Assembly (NCBI GenBank): GCA_001247695.2
Contig: LGRX02035123.1
Span: 1-64,000 of the forward strand
Length of the DNA stretch: 64,000 bases
DNA from: Cymbomonas tetramitiformis
Lineage: Eukaryota; Chlorophyta; Pyramimonadophyceae; Pyramimonadales; Pyramimonadaceae
Reading direction: 5' to 3'
In this document: piece after piece, positions 20,913 through 32,993 of the stretch
How positions within the stretch are numbered: the stretch's first letter is position 1
How the letters are laid out: each line of letters begins with the position of its first letter
Position numbers and translations under genes: made by a program
The notes under the pieces: generated by a model
The model's database searches: none
What the model saw: the letters and a program-made list of their open reading frames with translations, nothing else
Told to the model about the DNA's origin: nothing

Positions 20913-21707
20913 ATGCCTTTTCTCGGTCTCAGAACGAATTTGGAATCGAGGGCTGCTGACGCGGAGCATGTGACACACGGTTTACGTCCCGGTGCCATTT
21001 TCGCGATATGGCATAGGGGGTGGCGCGCGTCATGTGGGCGTGAGAAGAAACCGTCCCTCAACTCCGTCTCCTTTGACCGTAAGCCCGCCTACACCACCAA
21101 GCCCGTCGGTGAGTGGAAGGCGGAACCCGTTGGCGCCATGGTGAGGCGCTGGGTGGGTGTCGGGTACCCCTGCATTCTTTGCTTCCGCATGTGGGGTGTC
21201 ACCGATGCACACCCTGACACCCGTGGATGCTGCCCTTACATGTGTAAGGAGGCATTTGGCAGTGGGCGCGCGCCCGACACCGCGCTCCCCGCTGGGAAGC
21301 GGCCCCCGCCCCCAGACTTCGTTGTTGCCATCGCGGCATTCCGGGCGACGGATTGCCCTGCCGACGGCCCTCCGGTGGTGCCAGCCCCCCAGTCTGACAC
21401 CCCGGCGGACGTGGCAATCATGACGTTCGTTGCCCCCGTGATCGACCCGTCACCACAGCTCGCTCCGTTATCCGCATCTACGGCTGGCGAGCCGGTGGTG
21501 CCGTCTGCGGAGCCACCGCTTACTCAGCCGGCTCTGCACTTGGCATGCTCTGACCCCGACGAGGTACCCGAGGACCCCGGATGACGACGCCGCCCTTCAT
21601 GGCTTCACTGAGGAGGAAGACTTCGATTGGCCGGCTTTCCGAGAGACTCCGTGGATTCCGTCGATCGTCACCAGCGCCAACACCAAAAAGACCGTAGAGC
21701 GGGACTA
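20913..21707 (+). pseudogene. frameshifted hypothetical gene, Cys-rich then acidic
   Basis: The frame 20913-21584 encodes 223 residues with a cysteine-rich segment (C-X2-C ... C-C-X3-C near residues 95-125) followed by a Pro/Ala/Ser-rich region. Just before its stop, a one-base shift opens a second frame that runs to a stop near 21707 and encodes a clearly biased acidic and aromatic tail (E-E-E-D-F-D-W-P type). The continuity suggests one gene with a single-base frameshift at about 21580. It could be a gag-like protein or a degraded host gene; no family recognised. Confidence 0.35.
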
Positions 21708-22239
21708 GCCCGCCTAGCCTGTTTGTATGTCTCTTAGATGCCTAGGCAGCGCCCATGCACGGATGTGCTTCTAGCTGGGTTGGAAAAGGCCCCCTCGGCC
21801 TGGACACTAAATTGACATTGGGTTAGGGCTTAGGGTTTACCCTGCTCTTGCATGGCCACTCACACCTTCGGGGTGAGGTGGTGTCACGGGGAAGCTGAAA
21901 TCCCCCCCCCACTGTATGGGGGTCCAGCTCCTCCTAGCATCACCCCTTGCTGCGTGTGTCACTGGTCGTGTGTCACCGTATGACACTCACCTGCTAGAAA
22001 ACTCACTCCCGTAATTCTTCTATCAGTTTTGTATCACCGGTTTCCCCAGCCACTGCTTTCTGAGTCCCTGTTTCAGTGATACTGTTATATATCTTTATCA
22101 ATATATATACACATTTTCACCTGTTCTATCAGTCCTCCGTGTTAGCGCACGCGAAACTTCGCACTAAATTTGCTGAGAGTAATATTAGTTCACCATCTTG
22201 CGCGCAAGGATTGTCGTCAAGTATGCACGAGAAGGTCAC

Positions 22240-22985
22240 TTCATGACAAAGAGCTTTTTGGGTTTGGGTTTTCATGTACCCAAACCAACAAATGCCAAAC
22301 AGTCAAGGTCTTCCCGTGCTTCCTAGCAAACGAAACTACGCTGATATTTTGCCAAGATATATATCTTCAAGTTCCCTAAAGCACAAGGACTGAGATACAT
22401 TGTTTGCGAAACAAACAGTTTATTTCCTTGGCAGATTTATTGGGTTTGGGCTCGAATGTACCCAAACCCAATATATTCCAAACAGCCAAGGGCTTCCCGT
22501 GCGTTCTAGCGCACGAGACTTTCCGCAAATATTGTCGAGATATATACATTTATTAAGTTCCCTGAAGCTCAAGGACTGGCATACACTGTGCCCGAAACGA
22601 ACAGTTTATTTCTTTGGCAGATTTATTGGGTTTGGGCTCGAATGTACCCAAACCCAATACATGCCAAACAGCCAAGGGCTTCCCGTGCGTTCTAGCGCAC
22701 GAGACTTTCCACAAATATTGTCGAGATATATACATTTAAGTTCCCTGAAGCTCAAGGACTGGCATACACTGTGCCCGAAACGAACAGTTTATTTCTTTGG
22801 CAGATTTATTGGGTTTGGGCTCGAATGGACCCAAACCCAATACATGCCAAACAGCCAAGGGCTTCCCGTGCGTTCTAGCGCACGAGACTTTCCACAAATA
22901 TTGCTAAGATATACATATTTTAGTTCCCTGAAGCACAAGGACTCAGACTTCGATGTGGTTGGGTTCGAACCCAAGCAAGGTTGGC
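22240..22985 (+). repeat. ~185-bp tandem repeat of palindrome modules
   Basis: Four imperfect tandem units of about 180-186 bp. Each unit is a chain of short hairpins: a GTTTGGG...CCCAAAC module, a CGTGCG...CGCACG module, and others. The modules are the same as those in the foldback elements at 25738-27517 and 42711-44373 (reverse orientation), so this is a fragment of the same family. Confidence 0.75.
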
Positions 22986-23559
22986 ATGCTCAACCTTGAC
23001 TTCCACATCCCAAGAGGTCGCGATGGCGCCACAAACCCAAAAAGATAAATCAGTCTAAAACTTATCAAACCTCGATGCTCCTCAAAGTTTGTATGCATAT
23101 GCAAGGTGAGTAGATTAAAATATGAAAACAAAGTAAGTCCGATGTGGTTGGGTATCATCCCAAGCTAGGTTGCCCTAGACTTCCACATCTCAAAAAGGTG
23201 CGTCCCTCCTCGCCATCGGAAAACCTGCGACACAAGCTGCACACACCGAATACCGTGAGTAATAATATAAAACATTTACGTCGATGAGTAAGGCAACGCC
23301 TTCGGAACGATCTACTCGAGTCTGTTCCCCTCATACATGACAGTCTGCTAGGCAGGAAGCATTCCACAAAGCGTGGAAGCAAGGGTGGCAAGGCACTAAT
23401 GAGAGCGTGTCTGCCGCCAGCGTCGGAGAAACATCAGCAGGTCGTGGAGCTGATGCACGATGGGGATGGAGGCGGTGTGGGCGGTGGTGGTGATGAAGTG
23501 AGAAAAACCCAGGGGTGCTCCGGCCCCTGAGCCGGTGGTGCCCCCTTAGGGCCGGGGCC

Positions 23560-24987
23560 CTAAGGGGCCCCAGCCCCGTGGGGGCTGGGAGGAGGGTAGG
23601 GGTTCACATAGCTGCTTAGCATTTCCCCTGCTGCCTTTATCACATCGGTTTCTTTCACATCTCCCATGCGGAGTTCCTGAAAGCTGGGAGCCTCTTCTAC
23701 AATGCCACTCTCAGTTAGGGCTCCCGTTTCATGCAATATGCATCTTTCCCTTGCATGACGCCTACACATCCTGGACAGTTTTTTCAAAAGTGTCTTCACC
23801 CCACGGTGTGGAACCCCAATCCCTTTGAGCACCTTGCCAAAGCCTTCTGGTAAGTACCCCATAAGAGCAAGTTCCTCCGGCCACTCCACCGCATTAAGGA
23901 AGGGGGTTCCTCCAGCGTTCCTGTGTCCGCCATCCAAGTGTGCTCCAGGGTACTGGTTTCGTTGTTCCACATTATTCCTGCCCCCCACCCACGGGCACAG
24001 TCGGGGTGGCAACAGACCATCCCTCTCACTCAAGACTTGCTCAATCATATCCGGGTGCAGGCCCGTTTCTTTGAGCAATTTGGGGGTGATCTTTTTATGC
24101 GGGACTACATTTATGAACCACTGAAGCAACTTGTATTGCATTTTCTCATTATCAAGCTTCTTACTAACAGGACAACCCATGCTCTCGCTGTCAATGGACA
24201 ATATGACTACATCCGAATACTTATCTTTGTAACATCCCTCCCCTGGCATTGTGTAGGGCCCTTTACCCGACCAGTAATCATGTGGTATGAAGGGTATGGT
24301 CCCCCTTGGGTATTTGAAGATTAACTTAAAGCCTTTGCCTGTCCACTTTTTAAGGTTCTTTGGAGACAACGGTAGGATCCAAATTCCCTCAAATCCCTCC
24401 GAAGTCCTGGCCGCCTCTAGGCCACGGGACAACGTTTGCATAACAGCAGATGCTTCCCTGAGAACCCCCCCATCAAAGGGTGGGTTCCCATAGACCTTCT
24501 TTCCTTTTCCCGTGACACTGTTGACATATGCATCTCTTGCAAGTCCATCCCATCCTATCCTCCCTTTGTGGCAAAAGGGTCTCAACGCCTCCTTCATAGC
24601 TGCCGTGGGAATGCACCTCCTTGATTTGATTCCTGGGTGAGAGTTTACAGGGTTACAAAAAAGCTCACATCCGTCTTTTCCTAAGCCTCTTTCGTCTATG
24701 ATGATATCTAATAAGTCTCTTCTTATTGCATAACAATTCTTCGGGTCACCCGACTCAGTATTACATGCTATAAGTGCCGAGTGAATATCATTGGCCCGTT
24801 GTGTGTAATTGCTGATCGATGTCTGGGGTGTATCGGTTGTCAGCCTATGCCACTCAACTAACTTCCAGAATTCTTTCTTTTTGATGTACTGTAGGTCTTG
24901 GAAGTTGTGACTACCGTGAGTTCGCATATATGCAATAAACGAATTGAAAAATAAAAACAGCCAAACACTTCCGCAATCCCTGCACAT
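23560..24987 (-). CDS. NPPF-type N6-methyltransferase-like protein
   Basis: 475-codon minus-strand frame. Around residues 163-175 it has K-K-V-Y-G-N-P-P-F-D, the (D/N)-P-P-(Y/F/W) active-site pattern of amino-methyltransferases. It is followed by a segment with hydrophobic strand patterns (W-I-L-P-L-S-P and a block ending in a strand) as in methyltransferase folds that use NPPF, such as PCIF1-like proteins. A clear AdoMet-binding glycine motif is not obvious, so the fold assignment is tentative. The native start may be the internal methionine at residue 21, since residues 1-20 are hydrophobic and Cys/Phe-rich. The C-terminal third is unrecognised and ends Pro-rich. No gene neighbours on the same strand. 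Confidence 0.5.
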   Translation of the reverse strand: MCRDCGSVWLFLFFNSFIAYMRTHGSHNFQDLQYIKKKEFWKLVEWHRLTTDTPQTSISNYTQRANDIHSALIACNTESGDPKNCYAIRRDLLDIIIDERGLGKDGCELFCNPVNSHPGIKSRRCIPTAAMKEALRPFCHKGRIGWDGLARDAYVNSVTGKGKKVYGNPPFDGGVLREASAVMQTLSRGLEAARTSEGFEGIWILPLSPKNLKKWTGKGFKLIFKYPRGTIPFIPHDYWSGKGPYTMPGEGCYKDKYSDVVILSIDSESMGCPVSKKLDNEKMQYKLLQWFINVVPHKKITPKLLKETGLHPDMIEQVLSERDGLLPPRLCPWVGGRNNVEQRNQYPGAHLDGGHRNAGGTPFLNAVEWPEELALMGYLPEGFGKVLKGIGVPHRGVKTLLKKLSRMCRRHARERCILHETGALTESGIVEEAPSFQELRMGDVKETDVIKAAGEMLSSYVNPYPPPSPHGAGAP

Positions 24988-25737
24988 AACACAGCAGTCA
25001 CAGTGTACACCGTTCCGGCCATGAGGCGAAGGAACGTTGAGAAAATTATGAGCAGTAAATGTCGCAGCGAGCGCTTTATGGTTGAGCTAGTCAACGACGC
25101 TTGCGCCAACGGTAATCGTATCCGCGATATCGATGGAAGATAAATTGATTATCTGTTTTAATAATCCTGGAAATTAAATTCACGATGACACGCGAGACGA
25201 TGCAAGACGATATGACCGTCACGCCGCTGGTTCAGAATTTTTTCGGGATTGAGACGGAAACGACGTGTGAATTCCAGCGCGTATAACCCTTCCCGTATGG
25301 AAAGGGGGGGATCTATATTTAATTATTCCAAACCGTGACGCGAACACCCTCATACCGAATGCGGGCCCTACGGGTAGTACGGTAGCTAGTTAGAGTCGAG
25401 GCATGGATAGTTGGATACATTCGTCTTTGTTCAGGGCGGATGTGACTGTGTCGCAAGCGGAAATCGCGAGTCGCCGCGTGGTTGCTAGCTTGAATCCTAG
25501 CGACAGAGGAGAGCGTAAAAACGATGAATCGGTTCTGGAGCCAATGTCAGGAGTCGCTTCTGCATGGTCACATGCGCCATGTCATGGAGATGAAAGATTG
25601 CGACATGTCATGTCATGGAGCGTCAGTCACGTCTATGTAGCACAGGCCTTTACGCCCATGCAAAGCAACAAGCACACGCACACGCCGCACCCAGAAATTC
25701 ACCACGGTAAACGTTACTGTACAGTATTGGGCACGAA

Positions 25738-27517
25738 GTGGGAACTGATTCCGCGCGATCGAGATGTCATCAGACCTGAGCAGAGGTCGTCATCGTCATT
25801 TCGCCGGATCCGAGGTGCCACCGCACCGCTCCGAGGTGCACATGGTAAAACTGCGAACGGAAGGTCAAAGGCAAAGGGAAAGGCAAAGGGTTTAAGATTT
25901 AGCGGCAGTAGGAATAGTTTTCAGAAGCGTATGGAAAGTATTCTAGTGCTTCTGAAAACTATTCCTACTTCTTCTATATCCTAAACCCTTTGCCTTGCCT
26001 TTTACTGCTGCACGCGACCGGCAAGCATCTTTGAAACTTCCGAGTTTCAAAGATGCGTTTTGTATTTTGGGTGCACCCTAAAATTACAAAACAGCCGAGC
26101 GCTTCCCGTTTGTGCGGGATATTCACATGTATTCCATGGAATATTTCATATGAATTAACACACATGCACACGCAGGGGAAACCCTCGGCTGCTTGGTTCG
26201 AACCCAAACCCGAACCCAAAACATCTGCCTTAGAAATAAATTGCGCGTTGGGCGCACAAGTAACTTGAAGCCTTGAGCTTCAGGTAACTTAAAGATATAT
26301 CCCTTGGCAGTATTTGCGCCAAGTTTCGTGCTCTAGGACGCACGGGAAGCCCTCGGCTGTTTGGCATCTTTGCGTTTGGGTTCGAACCCAAACCCAAACC
26401 CAAAACATCTGCCTTAGAAATAAAATTGCGCGTTTCGCGCAGAAGTAACTTGAAGCCTTGAGCTTCAAGTAACTTGAAGATATGTATCTTGGCAGTATTT
26501 GTGCCAAGCTTCGTGCTCTGGGACGCACGGGAAGCCCTCGGCTGTTTGGCATCTTTGGGTTTGGGTTCGAACCCAAACCCAAACCCAAAACATCTGCCTT
26601 AGAAACAAATTGCGCGCTTCGCGCACAAGTAACTTGAAGCCTTGAGCTTCAGGTAACTTAAAGATATGTATCTTGGCAGTATTTGTGCCAAGTTTCGTGC
26701 TCTGGGACGCACGGGAAGCCCTCGGCTGTTTGGCATCTTTGGGTTTGGGTGTCACGTTCGAACCCAAACCCAAAACATCTGCCTTAGAAATAAATTGCGC
26801 GTTTCGCGCAGAAGTAACTTGAAGCCTTGAGCTTCAGGTAACTTAAAGATATGTATCTTGGCAGTATTTGTGCCAAGTTTCGTGCGCTAGGACGCACGGG
26901 AAGCCCTCGGCTGTTTGCCATCTTTGGGTTTGGGTACGTTCGAACCCAAACCCAAAGGCAAAGGCATAGGACAGTTTCGCTAACTCCTATTATAATGAAT
27001 ATTCAACATCCAAGCGTTGGATACCCCACGCCAACGGGAAGCGCTCGGCTGATTTGTTATTTGGGTATGCGCACCCAAATGACAAAAAACGCATCTTTGA
27101 AACTCGTTAGTTTCAAAGATGCGTGGCCGGTGCCTTCGTGCTTATGTGTATATTTCATATGAAATATGCCATGGAATAAATGTGAATATCCCGCACAAAC
27201 GGGAAGCGCTCGGCTGTTTTGTAATTTTAGGGTGCACCCAAATTACAAAACGCATCTTTGAAACTCGGAAGTTTCAAAGATGCTTGCCGGTCGCGTGCAG
27301 CAGTAAAAGGCAAGGCAAAGGGTTTAGGATATAGAAGAAGTATGAATAGTTTTCAGAAGCACTAGAATACTTTTCATATGCTTCTGAAAACTATTGCTAC
27401 TGCCGCTAAATCTTAAACCCTTTTCCCCTTGCCTTTGACCTTCCGTTCGCAGCTTTACCCAGTGGTCCCAACTTACGACATGACACAGTGTTAAGGCGCG
27501 ATCGGACCAGTTCCCAC
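25738..27517. mobile_element. foldback hairpin-array element, copy A
   Basis: About 1.78 kb bounded by inverted GTGGGAACTG / CAGTTCCCAC. The element is built of nested and serial palindromes. Examples: a 20-bp stem near 25910-25970 (AGGAATAGTTTTCAGAAGC type), a perfect 13-bp stem GCATCTTTGAAAC / GTTTCAAAGATGC at about 26027-26058, and four tandem ~186-bp units (26180-26960), each with several stems including one around TTTGGGTTCGAACCCAAA. The left and right halves are inverted copies. No coding capacity, so mobilisation in trans is inferred. Relatives: 42711-44373, 32894-32993, 22240-22985. Confidence 0.75.
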
Positions 27518-28097
27518 CTGGGACCTGTCATCGGAGAATGATCGGAGATTCCCACTGTTAAGCTCCTGTTCTCGGTAAAAACGAGTAAAAACCGTCATTT
27601 TATGGGATAGTGCAAGAGCGATTGTGAATATATTATCCCGCGAAATCTGCAATATGCAGCCGCCACCGCTTCAAAAAAGCCTTCGGAAACTCACACTTGG
27701 ACTTCGCCACACCACCAGTCTTCTCGAAGCCATCCGATATACCCCTCCGATCCGGTGCTGCTCAGCGCGTTGCAGGCATTTTTCGTCGTTCGGATAGGCC
27801 TCTCAGTCCTTCACAAGACGTGAATAGCAGGTAATAAACTGAGCGATGATAATGTTTTCTCCGTTCCGGTGCATTATCAGATCTGCCGTTGCCGTTACCG
27901 TAGGAATTGGAATGACACCTCATCAGTAAGAGTATCATCCGATCGCATGAACCTTGAAAACCGTTTCCGTATTTCAAAAGGGAAGGTGGCATAGAAATTA
28001 TCAGAGTGTGTTAGAGAGGACTGCAAATCTATATCGACCGCCCCACTCCTGGGACTCCAAGTAGCTTTGTCTAGGCCCAGCGAGTAAATATTTTCCA

Positions 28098-29014
28098 GCT
28101 CATGAATGCGTTAAAAAATAGTCGCCAGCGACAGTGACAGCGGCCGTACGAGGTTTGTGATAAACTCGACAGGGACTTAAGTGAAGAAGAGCAAAATCCC
28201 GGGTTCGAAGATTTCGCGTCCACCTGCGCTTGCGACCTGCACAATTCCTCCCTGCCGGTGCGCCAACTTGTTCGTGACCGCTTGTATGTCTGCACCACCC
28301 CGACGCATAATCGTGCCAAACTCTCTCCACGCGATCCTATTGTCTCCCTTCTGTATAAGCGTACTCAACTTCGTGGTGTGAACTCAACTTCGTTGTGTGA
28401 AGCCTTGAAACCACCTAAGACGGCATGCTCAGAGCCCTCTGTATTTTGAAATTTGGCTTAATACCTCCTGCCTGCCTCTCCTTCAAGACCTGCGTGGCCT
28501 CTGCTGCCCTGTTTTCTCGTATTAGAAGTTTGATAAGATGAAAGTAAGAATCAGCATCGCATGATATTCCGTCACTCCGCAATTTCTGAATCATCTCCTT
28601 CACCTGTGTGCTTTTTCCACACGCCTTCATGATGACATTGTAGTGGATTTTGCTCGCAGTGCCTACTCGGACGATCTGATCAAAGTGGCTCCAAGCCTTG
28701 CTATCCTCTCCTTGTTCGAGAAGCATATTCAACGTTGTACTATTTTGCTTTGAAACCACCACAGGCGTCATGCCCAGAGCCCTCTGTGAGCCCTTATCTG
28801 CCTCCACGCCTGCTGCCTGCATCTCCTCCAAGACTTCCCCGGCCTCTGCTGCCCTGCCTTCCAGCATCAAGCTCCTCATCAGCGCGTTGTACACCACAAC
28901 ACACCTCAGCAAACTCAATATCCTAAATATGAGCGCAATATGCATCAGCGAGCACGGATGTGACGTGGGGCTGCAGGCCGAGCCTGTCGAGCTCTTTTCG
29001 TGGCTGGCCAACAC
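28098..29014 (-). pseudogene. PPR (pentatricopeptide repeat) pseudogene
   Basis: Minus-strand sequence with recognisable ~35-residue PPR helices: V-V-Y-N-A-L-M near 28905 and I-H-Y-N-V-I-M-K-A-C near 28640, with intervening A-A-E-A-x-x-V-L-E-E-M type segments. The frame ends at 28415 with an in-frame TAG. Just beyond, a short tandem duplication (AACGAAGTTGAGT / ACGAAGTTGAGT at about 28362-28396) shifts the frame, and a further PPR-like segment follows at 28368-28177. PPR proteins bind organellar RNA; this copy has a stop and a frameshift and looks dead, unless the region is spliced. Upstream exons were not found. Confidence 0.7.
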
Positions 29015-29839
29015 GTTGCATTATGACCTCACAGGTATTGGATCGCATATGGTTGATACCCCAATGCCCTCCTTGCCGAGTCGTGCTCGCTGGTGTCACG
29101 GCCGCCTTCCTCGCTTGAAGCCGTGCTCACCGGTGTCACGGTCGCCTTCCTCACTTGAGCTGTGGTGATGTTGTGCGAAACTTACATCCTGAAGCCTAAA
29201 GGGATGGCGTGGACTCATCCCGCAGGGGGAAAGGTGAAGAAGTGGAGTGTCATCACAGACTGCCTGCAGGTGCGCGGGAATGCTCTGCAGCGAGTTGGGC
29301 CTTCTCTTGCCCTCCCTCACGGCACCGCTCCGGCACTGCTCTTTCACTGCTCGGCGTGTTTCACATCGGAGGATATGACTGCGTTGGCACTTGCGGGGCT
29401 GCCGCCATGCAGCACAGATTAGTTGGTAATGCTCCTCTATATTGGGCGCGGAGATTCAGTGACGCCTGGCTGCGAGTGTTATTATAGCAACTGAATAAAC
29501 CCCAATAAACTATCTACAGTTGAAGCGCCTTGTGCATCTATATGTTACGTACAACCAATAACTAGGTTATTAATCGACGAAAAGTAGTCGAGGTTTAACC
29601 TATTCCAGATTGACTATCGAAATGTTGATTGCGAATGAACTCCGAACGATGATGCTTGATCAATTGGTCATAATTATTTTCATTATAAATTTCTGATCAC
29701 GGTAAGGAATGTCGGCATGATGATACATGCATATCTCCATGAGGTGCAACCGCGATAGATATGGGGGGGGTGACCCACCCAATCCCCTGTGTTGTGTGTG
29801 CGGTGGGTGGCATGATGAGCAACAATAGTGGTTTGCTAT

Positions 29840-30745
29840 GATCTCATCTGCCACGCCATCTTGCCACTGGCTGCTGTCGGCGCATCCAGACCCCTAGCAA
29901 CAAACGCCGCGCCACAAGACCCTATTGTAGCCGAGGATCCCCTGCAGGTGTGTGCGGCGACAACCATCCCGGATTGTCTCTAGCTTCGATGGTTCTCAAC
30001 GGCTTTGCCATTATCTGATCTGCCACACCATTTTGCCACAGGCTGCTGTCGGCGCATCCAGACCCACAGCAACAAATGCCGCGCCACAAGACCCTATTAT
30101 TGTAGCTGAGGATCCCCTGCAGGTGTGTGCGGCAACCACCGGCCCGGATTGTCTCTAGCTTCGACTTTTCTCAACGGCTTTGCTATGATCTGATCTCGTC
30201 ACACCATCTTGCCACAGGCTGCCGTCAAGACCAGACCCCCAGCACAATGCCGCCACAAGACCCTATTGTAGCTGAGGATCCCCTGCAGGTGTGTGCGGCG
30301 ACCACCATCCCGGATTGTCTCTAGCTTCGACTTTTCTCAACGGCTTTGCTATGATCTCATCTGCCACGCCATCTTGCCATAGGCTGCCGTCGGCGCATCC
30401 AGACCCCCACCCAGCAACAAACGCCGCGCCACAAGACCCTATTGTAGCCGAGGATCCCCTGCAGGTGTGTGCGGCGACAACCATCCCGGATTGTCTCTAA
30501 CTTCGATGGTTCTCAACGCCTTTGCTATGATCTAATCTGCAACACCATCTTGCCACAGGCTGCCGTCGGCGCATTCAGACCCACAGCAACAAATGCCGCG
30601 CCACAAGACCCTATTGTAGCCGAGGATCCCCTGCAGGTGTGTGCGGCGAAAACCATCCCGGATTGTCTCTAGCTTCGATTGTTCTGAACGGGTTCGCTAT
30701 GATCTGATCTGCCACACAATTTGGCCACAGGCTACTGCTTCTGCT
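29840..30745 (+). repeat. ~172-bp tandem repeat, five to six copies
   Basis: Units contain GAGGATCCCCTGCAGGTGTG, which recurs at about 29932, 30109, 30278, 30451 and 30626. Spacing varies from 168 to 178 bp. Short plus-strand frames of 65-69 codons repeat with the units and are not treated as genes. The array stops just before the ORF at 30864. Confidence 0.9.
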
Positions 30746-30863
30746 CAAACTCCCGCGATGATCGCACATAGTCTCCTAGATGGTGAGTTATACGTTTTGG
30801 TGATTAAGTCGATGATCGCAAGAGTACAATGCACTCTCGCCACTTGAGCGACAAGAGTGGTCA

Positions 30864-31604
30864 ATGAATCCACACACACTTTTGAAGATCATTACTGGTC
30901 TCACCGACAAACAAAATGTGCCATGTGCGATGGCAGTTTATGACTCAGTTGAGCTCGCACAGGCCCTTCATCGTGAGGGATTTCCACGTGAGGCCACGTA
31001 TATGCATGTTATTTCAAATGCATTTGCCGCGATGGATAAGAGAGGCATACCATTAGCTACGAGGACAATTTGGTTATTGGATCGGAGCCTCATGCTCATG
31101 CGCATTGTTGGAAACTTGCCATTCATTCCGCTAAAGTCGTTTCCAGACAAGCTTGATGGATTGACATTTCAACAGGTGCAAAGTTGGCCGTGCAATGCGG
31201 ATGTCCGTTTATGGGTACTGGACCGCCTCTCTCCACAGGATAGAATACACTTGAATGAGCGTGCACTTAGCTCAGATACAGTGGAGTTGGTGTTTTCCAC
31301 TCTTCACCAGCTCTGCGGTTATGACCCACCACGTCGTATCGCACAGGGGTGTCTCCGGAACGTACGTTTTGTAGCGGCTGTCAAACAAATGCCGGAAAAA
31401 GAGAGGGGGGTTTCAGTCGCACCGTCGAAGCGTAAACGCTGGTACGCGATGCATGAGCATGCTCCAACATCTGGCTCAATGATCCCAGATTGGGTGGATC
31501 CAGCACATTGTGATGACCGCAGCCGCCAAAAGAAATTGCGCAAAAAGTCTGATAAGAAGGCCTCAGGCAAACATGTGCGTGTCAGGTCGCACTTCAATAG
31601 ATAA
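30864..31604 (+). CDS. hypothetical protein, possibly transposase C-terminus
   Basis: 246 codons from the first ATG after the 172-bp repeats. The N-terminal 190 residues look globular; a segment S-S-D-T-V-E-L-V-F-S-T-L near residues 135-147 resembles the late catalytic-Glu region of some DDE transposases (P/THAP-like), and the last 60 residues are strongly basic with nuclear-signal-like K-K-L-R-K-K-S-D-K-K. No catalytic aspartates can be assigned, so this is only a suggestion. It may be a degraded transposon protein. Confidence 0.35.
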   Translation: MNPHTLLKIITGLTDKQNVPCAMAVYDSVELAQALHREGFPREATYMHVISNAFAAMDKRGIPLATRTIWLLDRSLMLMRIVGNLPFIPLKSFPDKLDGLTFQQVQSWPCNADVRLWVLDRLSPQDRIHLNERALSSDTVELVFSTLHQLCGYDPPRRIAQGCLRNVRFVAAVKQMPEKERGVSVAPSKRKRWYAMHEHAPTSGSMIPDWVDPAHCDDRSRQKKLRKKSDKKASGKHVRVRSHFNR

Positions 31605-32893
31605 GTCATAGAGTAACCAAAATGTCCGGATAAATTGAAATAATGTACAAACTTGCCATGAACCTTTGAATCCATTAGACTTTTTCGTGTAGCACGTTGT
31701 GCATTATAAAAATGTGTCGAAGCGATTCGTGTAAGACGTATATTTGGTTGATGTAAAAAAACTAGCTATTGTTTTGTATTATGCAAAATATAAATTACAC
31801 GTATGCCTGGCGACAACAGTGCAAGTATCGCAAGTAGAATTCAATGTTTATGCGACGCAACAACTGGACGAGGAACGACGGGTGCGTACGGGTGCAAACT
31901 TGGTTGGACAAAAATGTATGATCAAAATATTCCTTAACAATATTATCACATCCGCCGCGGAAAAAAAATTGTATCGAGTAACCGTATGTCGAGCGTCGCG
32001 TCGATTCGCGTGTTAGACTATATCTATATCTCTCAATCGTTTTTTACCCTCCATAGTCTATTTCTTAGGGTTTATATATTTATAGCGGGTAACTTTTCCC
32101 CCCTCCCAGTACTCTACAATGAATAGCGCTATAGGAATCGGAACCGTGCAAATGAGGGCTCATGTTGAAATATAAATATTCACCGTTAGATATCCTAATT
32201 CTTCACGATGCTGGAATCTGTATAGGCAGCCGTGACTGGGAGTCCCGGTGCAGGCCCCTATGACAGACCCCTAGGACCGACACTGGACTGCTGACTGATC
32301 TATAGGTTCGTGCTGTGACACACGCGGTGTCACAGGTAGGCTAGTTTCCGAGACCGTTGCGAGACCGTTCCGGGTATATCTAGCTTAGGGTTTATTTATC
32401 TTATGAGAGTTTATCCACACAGTTCGGGACCCTCTGATATCTAGTGAACTAGGATATTCCGGTAGGTTATGGGCCCACCACGCTTCATCTTATCATCACT
32501 ATCCAGGTGTTCATGTTCCTACGAAGCACAAGCACTACGTACGAAGCACAAGCTAGTACAGGGATCGTATTACGGGCTAGATACCTACCTCGGGACTGCA
32601 ATAATGACTCCAAGAAGTTTCCCGTCCACACATTTCGAGTCGCGGGAAAATTCTGGAAAATTTCGGTAATTTCTCAGTATATTTTTCTTAAATTTTCCTG
32701 ATTTTTTGAGATTTTTTTGATGATTTATTTTTCTTGAGTGCGGACGGCCATACACTGTGAAGCGGTCAACTTTGGGCCCCTACCGCTACATGATATGCAT
32801 CGATGTAATTTCTCCCGAGGGTTTCTATTGGTCCTAGGGTGACCAAAGATCGACTTTTACCGCACGCGGGCAATTGCATCGATGCATATCGAG
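31605..32893. other. intergenic, no gene seen
   Basis: Mostly AT-rich sequence without long frames. Nothing beyond short chance frames is supported. A short foldback derivative begins at 32894. Confidence 0.5.
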
Positions 32894-32993
32894 GTGGGAA
32901 CTGGCTGTTGTAAACCATGTCGTAAGTTGGGACCCCTGATGACGACCTGTCTCAGGTCTGATGACATCTCGATCGCGCGGAATCAGTTCCCAC
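32894..32993. mobile_element. 100-bp internally deleted foldback derivative
   Basis: Begins GTGGGAACTG and ends CAGTTCCCAC. It contains the CATGTCGTAAGTTGGGACC segment found near the right end of copy A (27470-27495) joined to the ATGACGACCTGTCTCAGGTC segment found near the ends of copies A and B. Homology with the left flank of copy A continues about 20 bp beyond 32993, apart from a 10-bp palindrome (ACTGTACAGT) present only in copy A. It looks like a MITE-sized deletion product of the same family. Confidence 0.65.
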
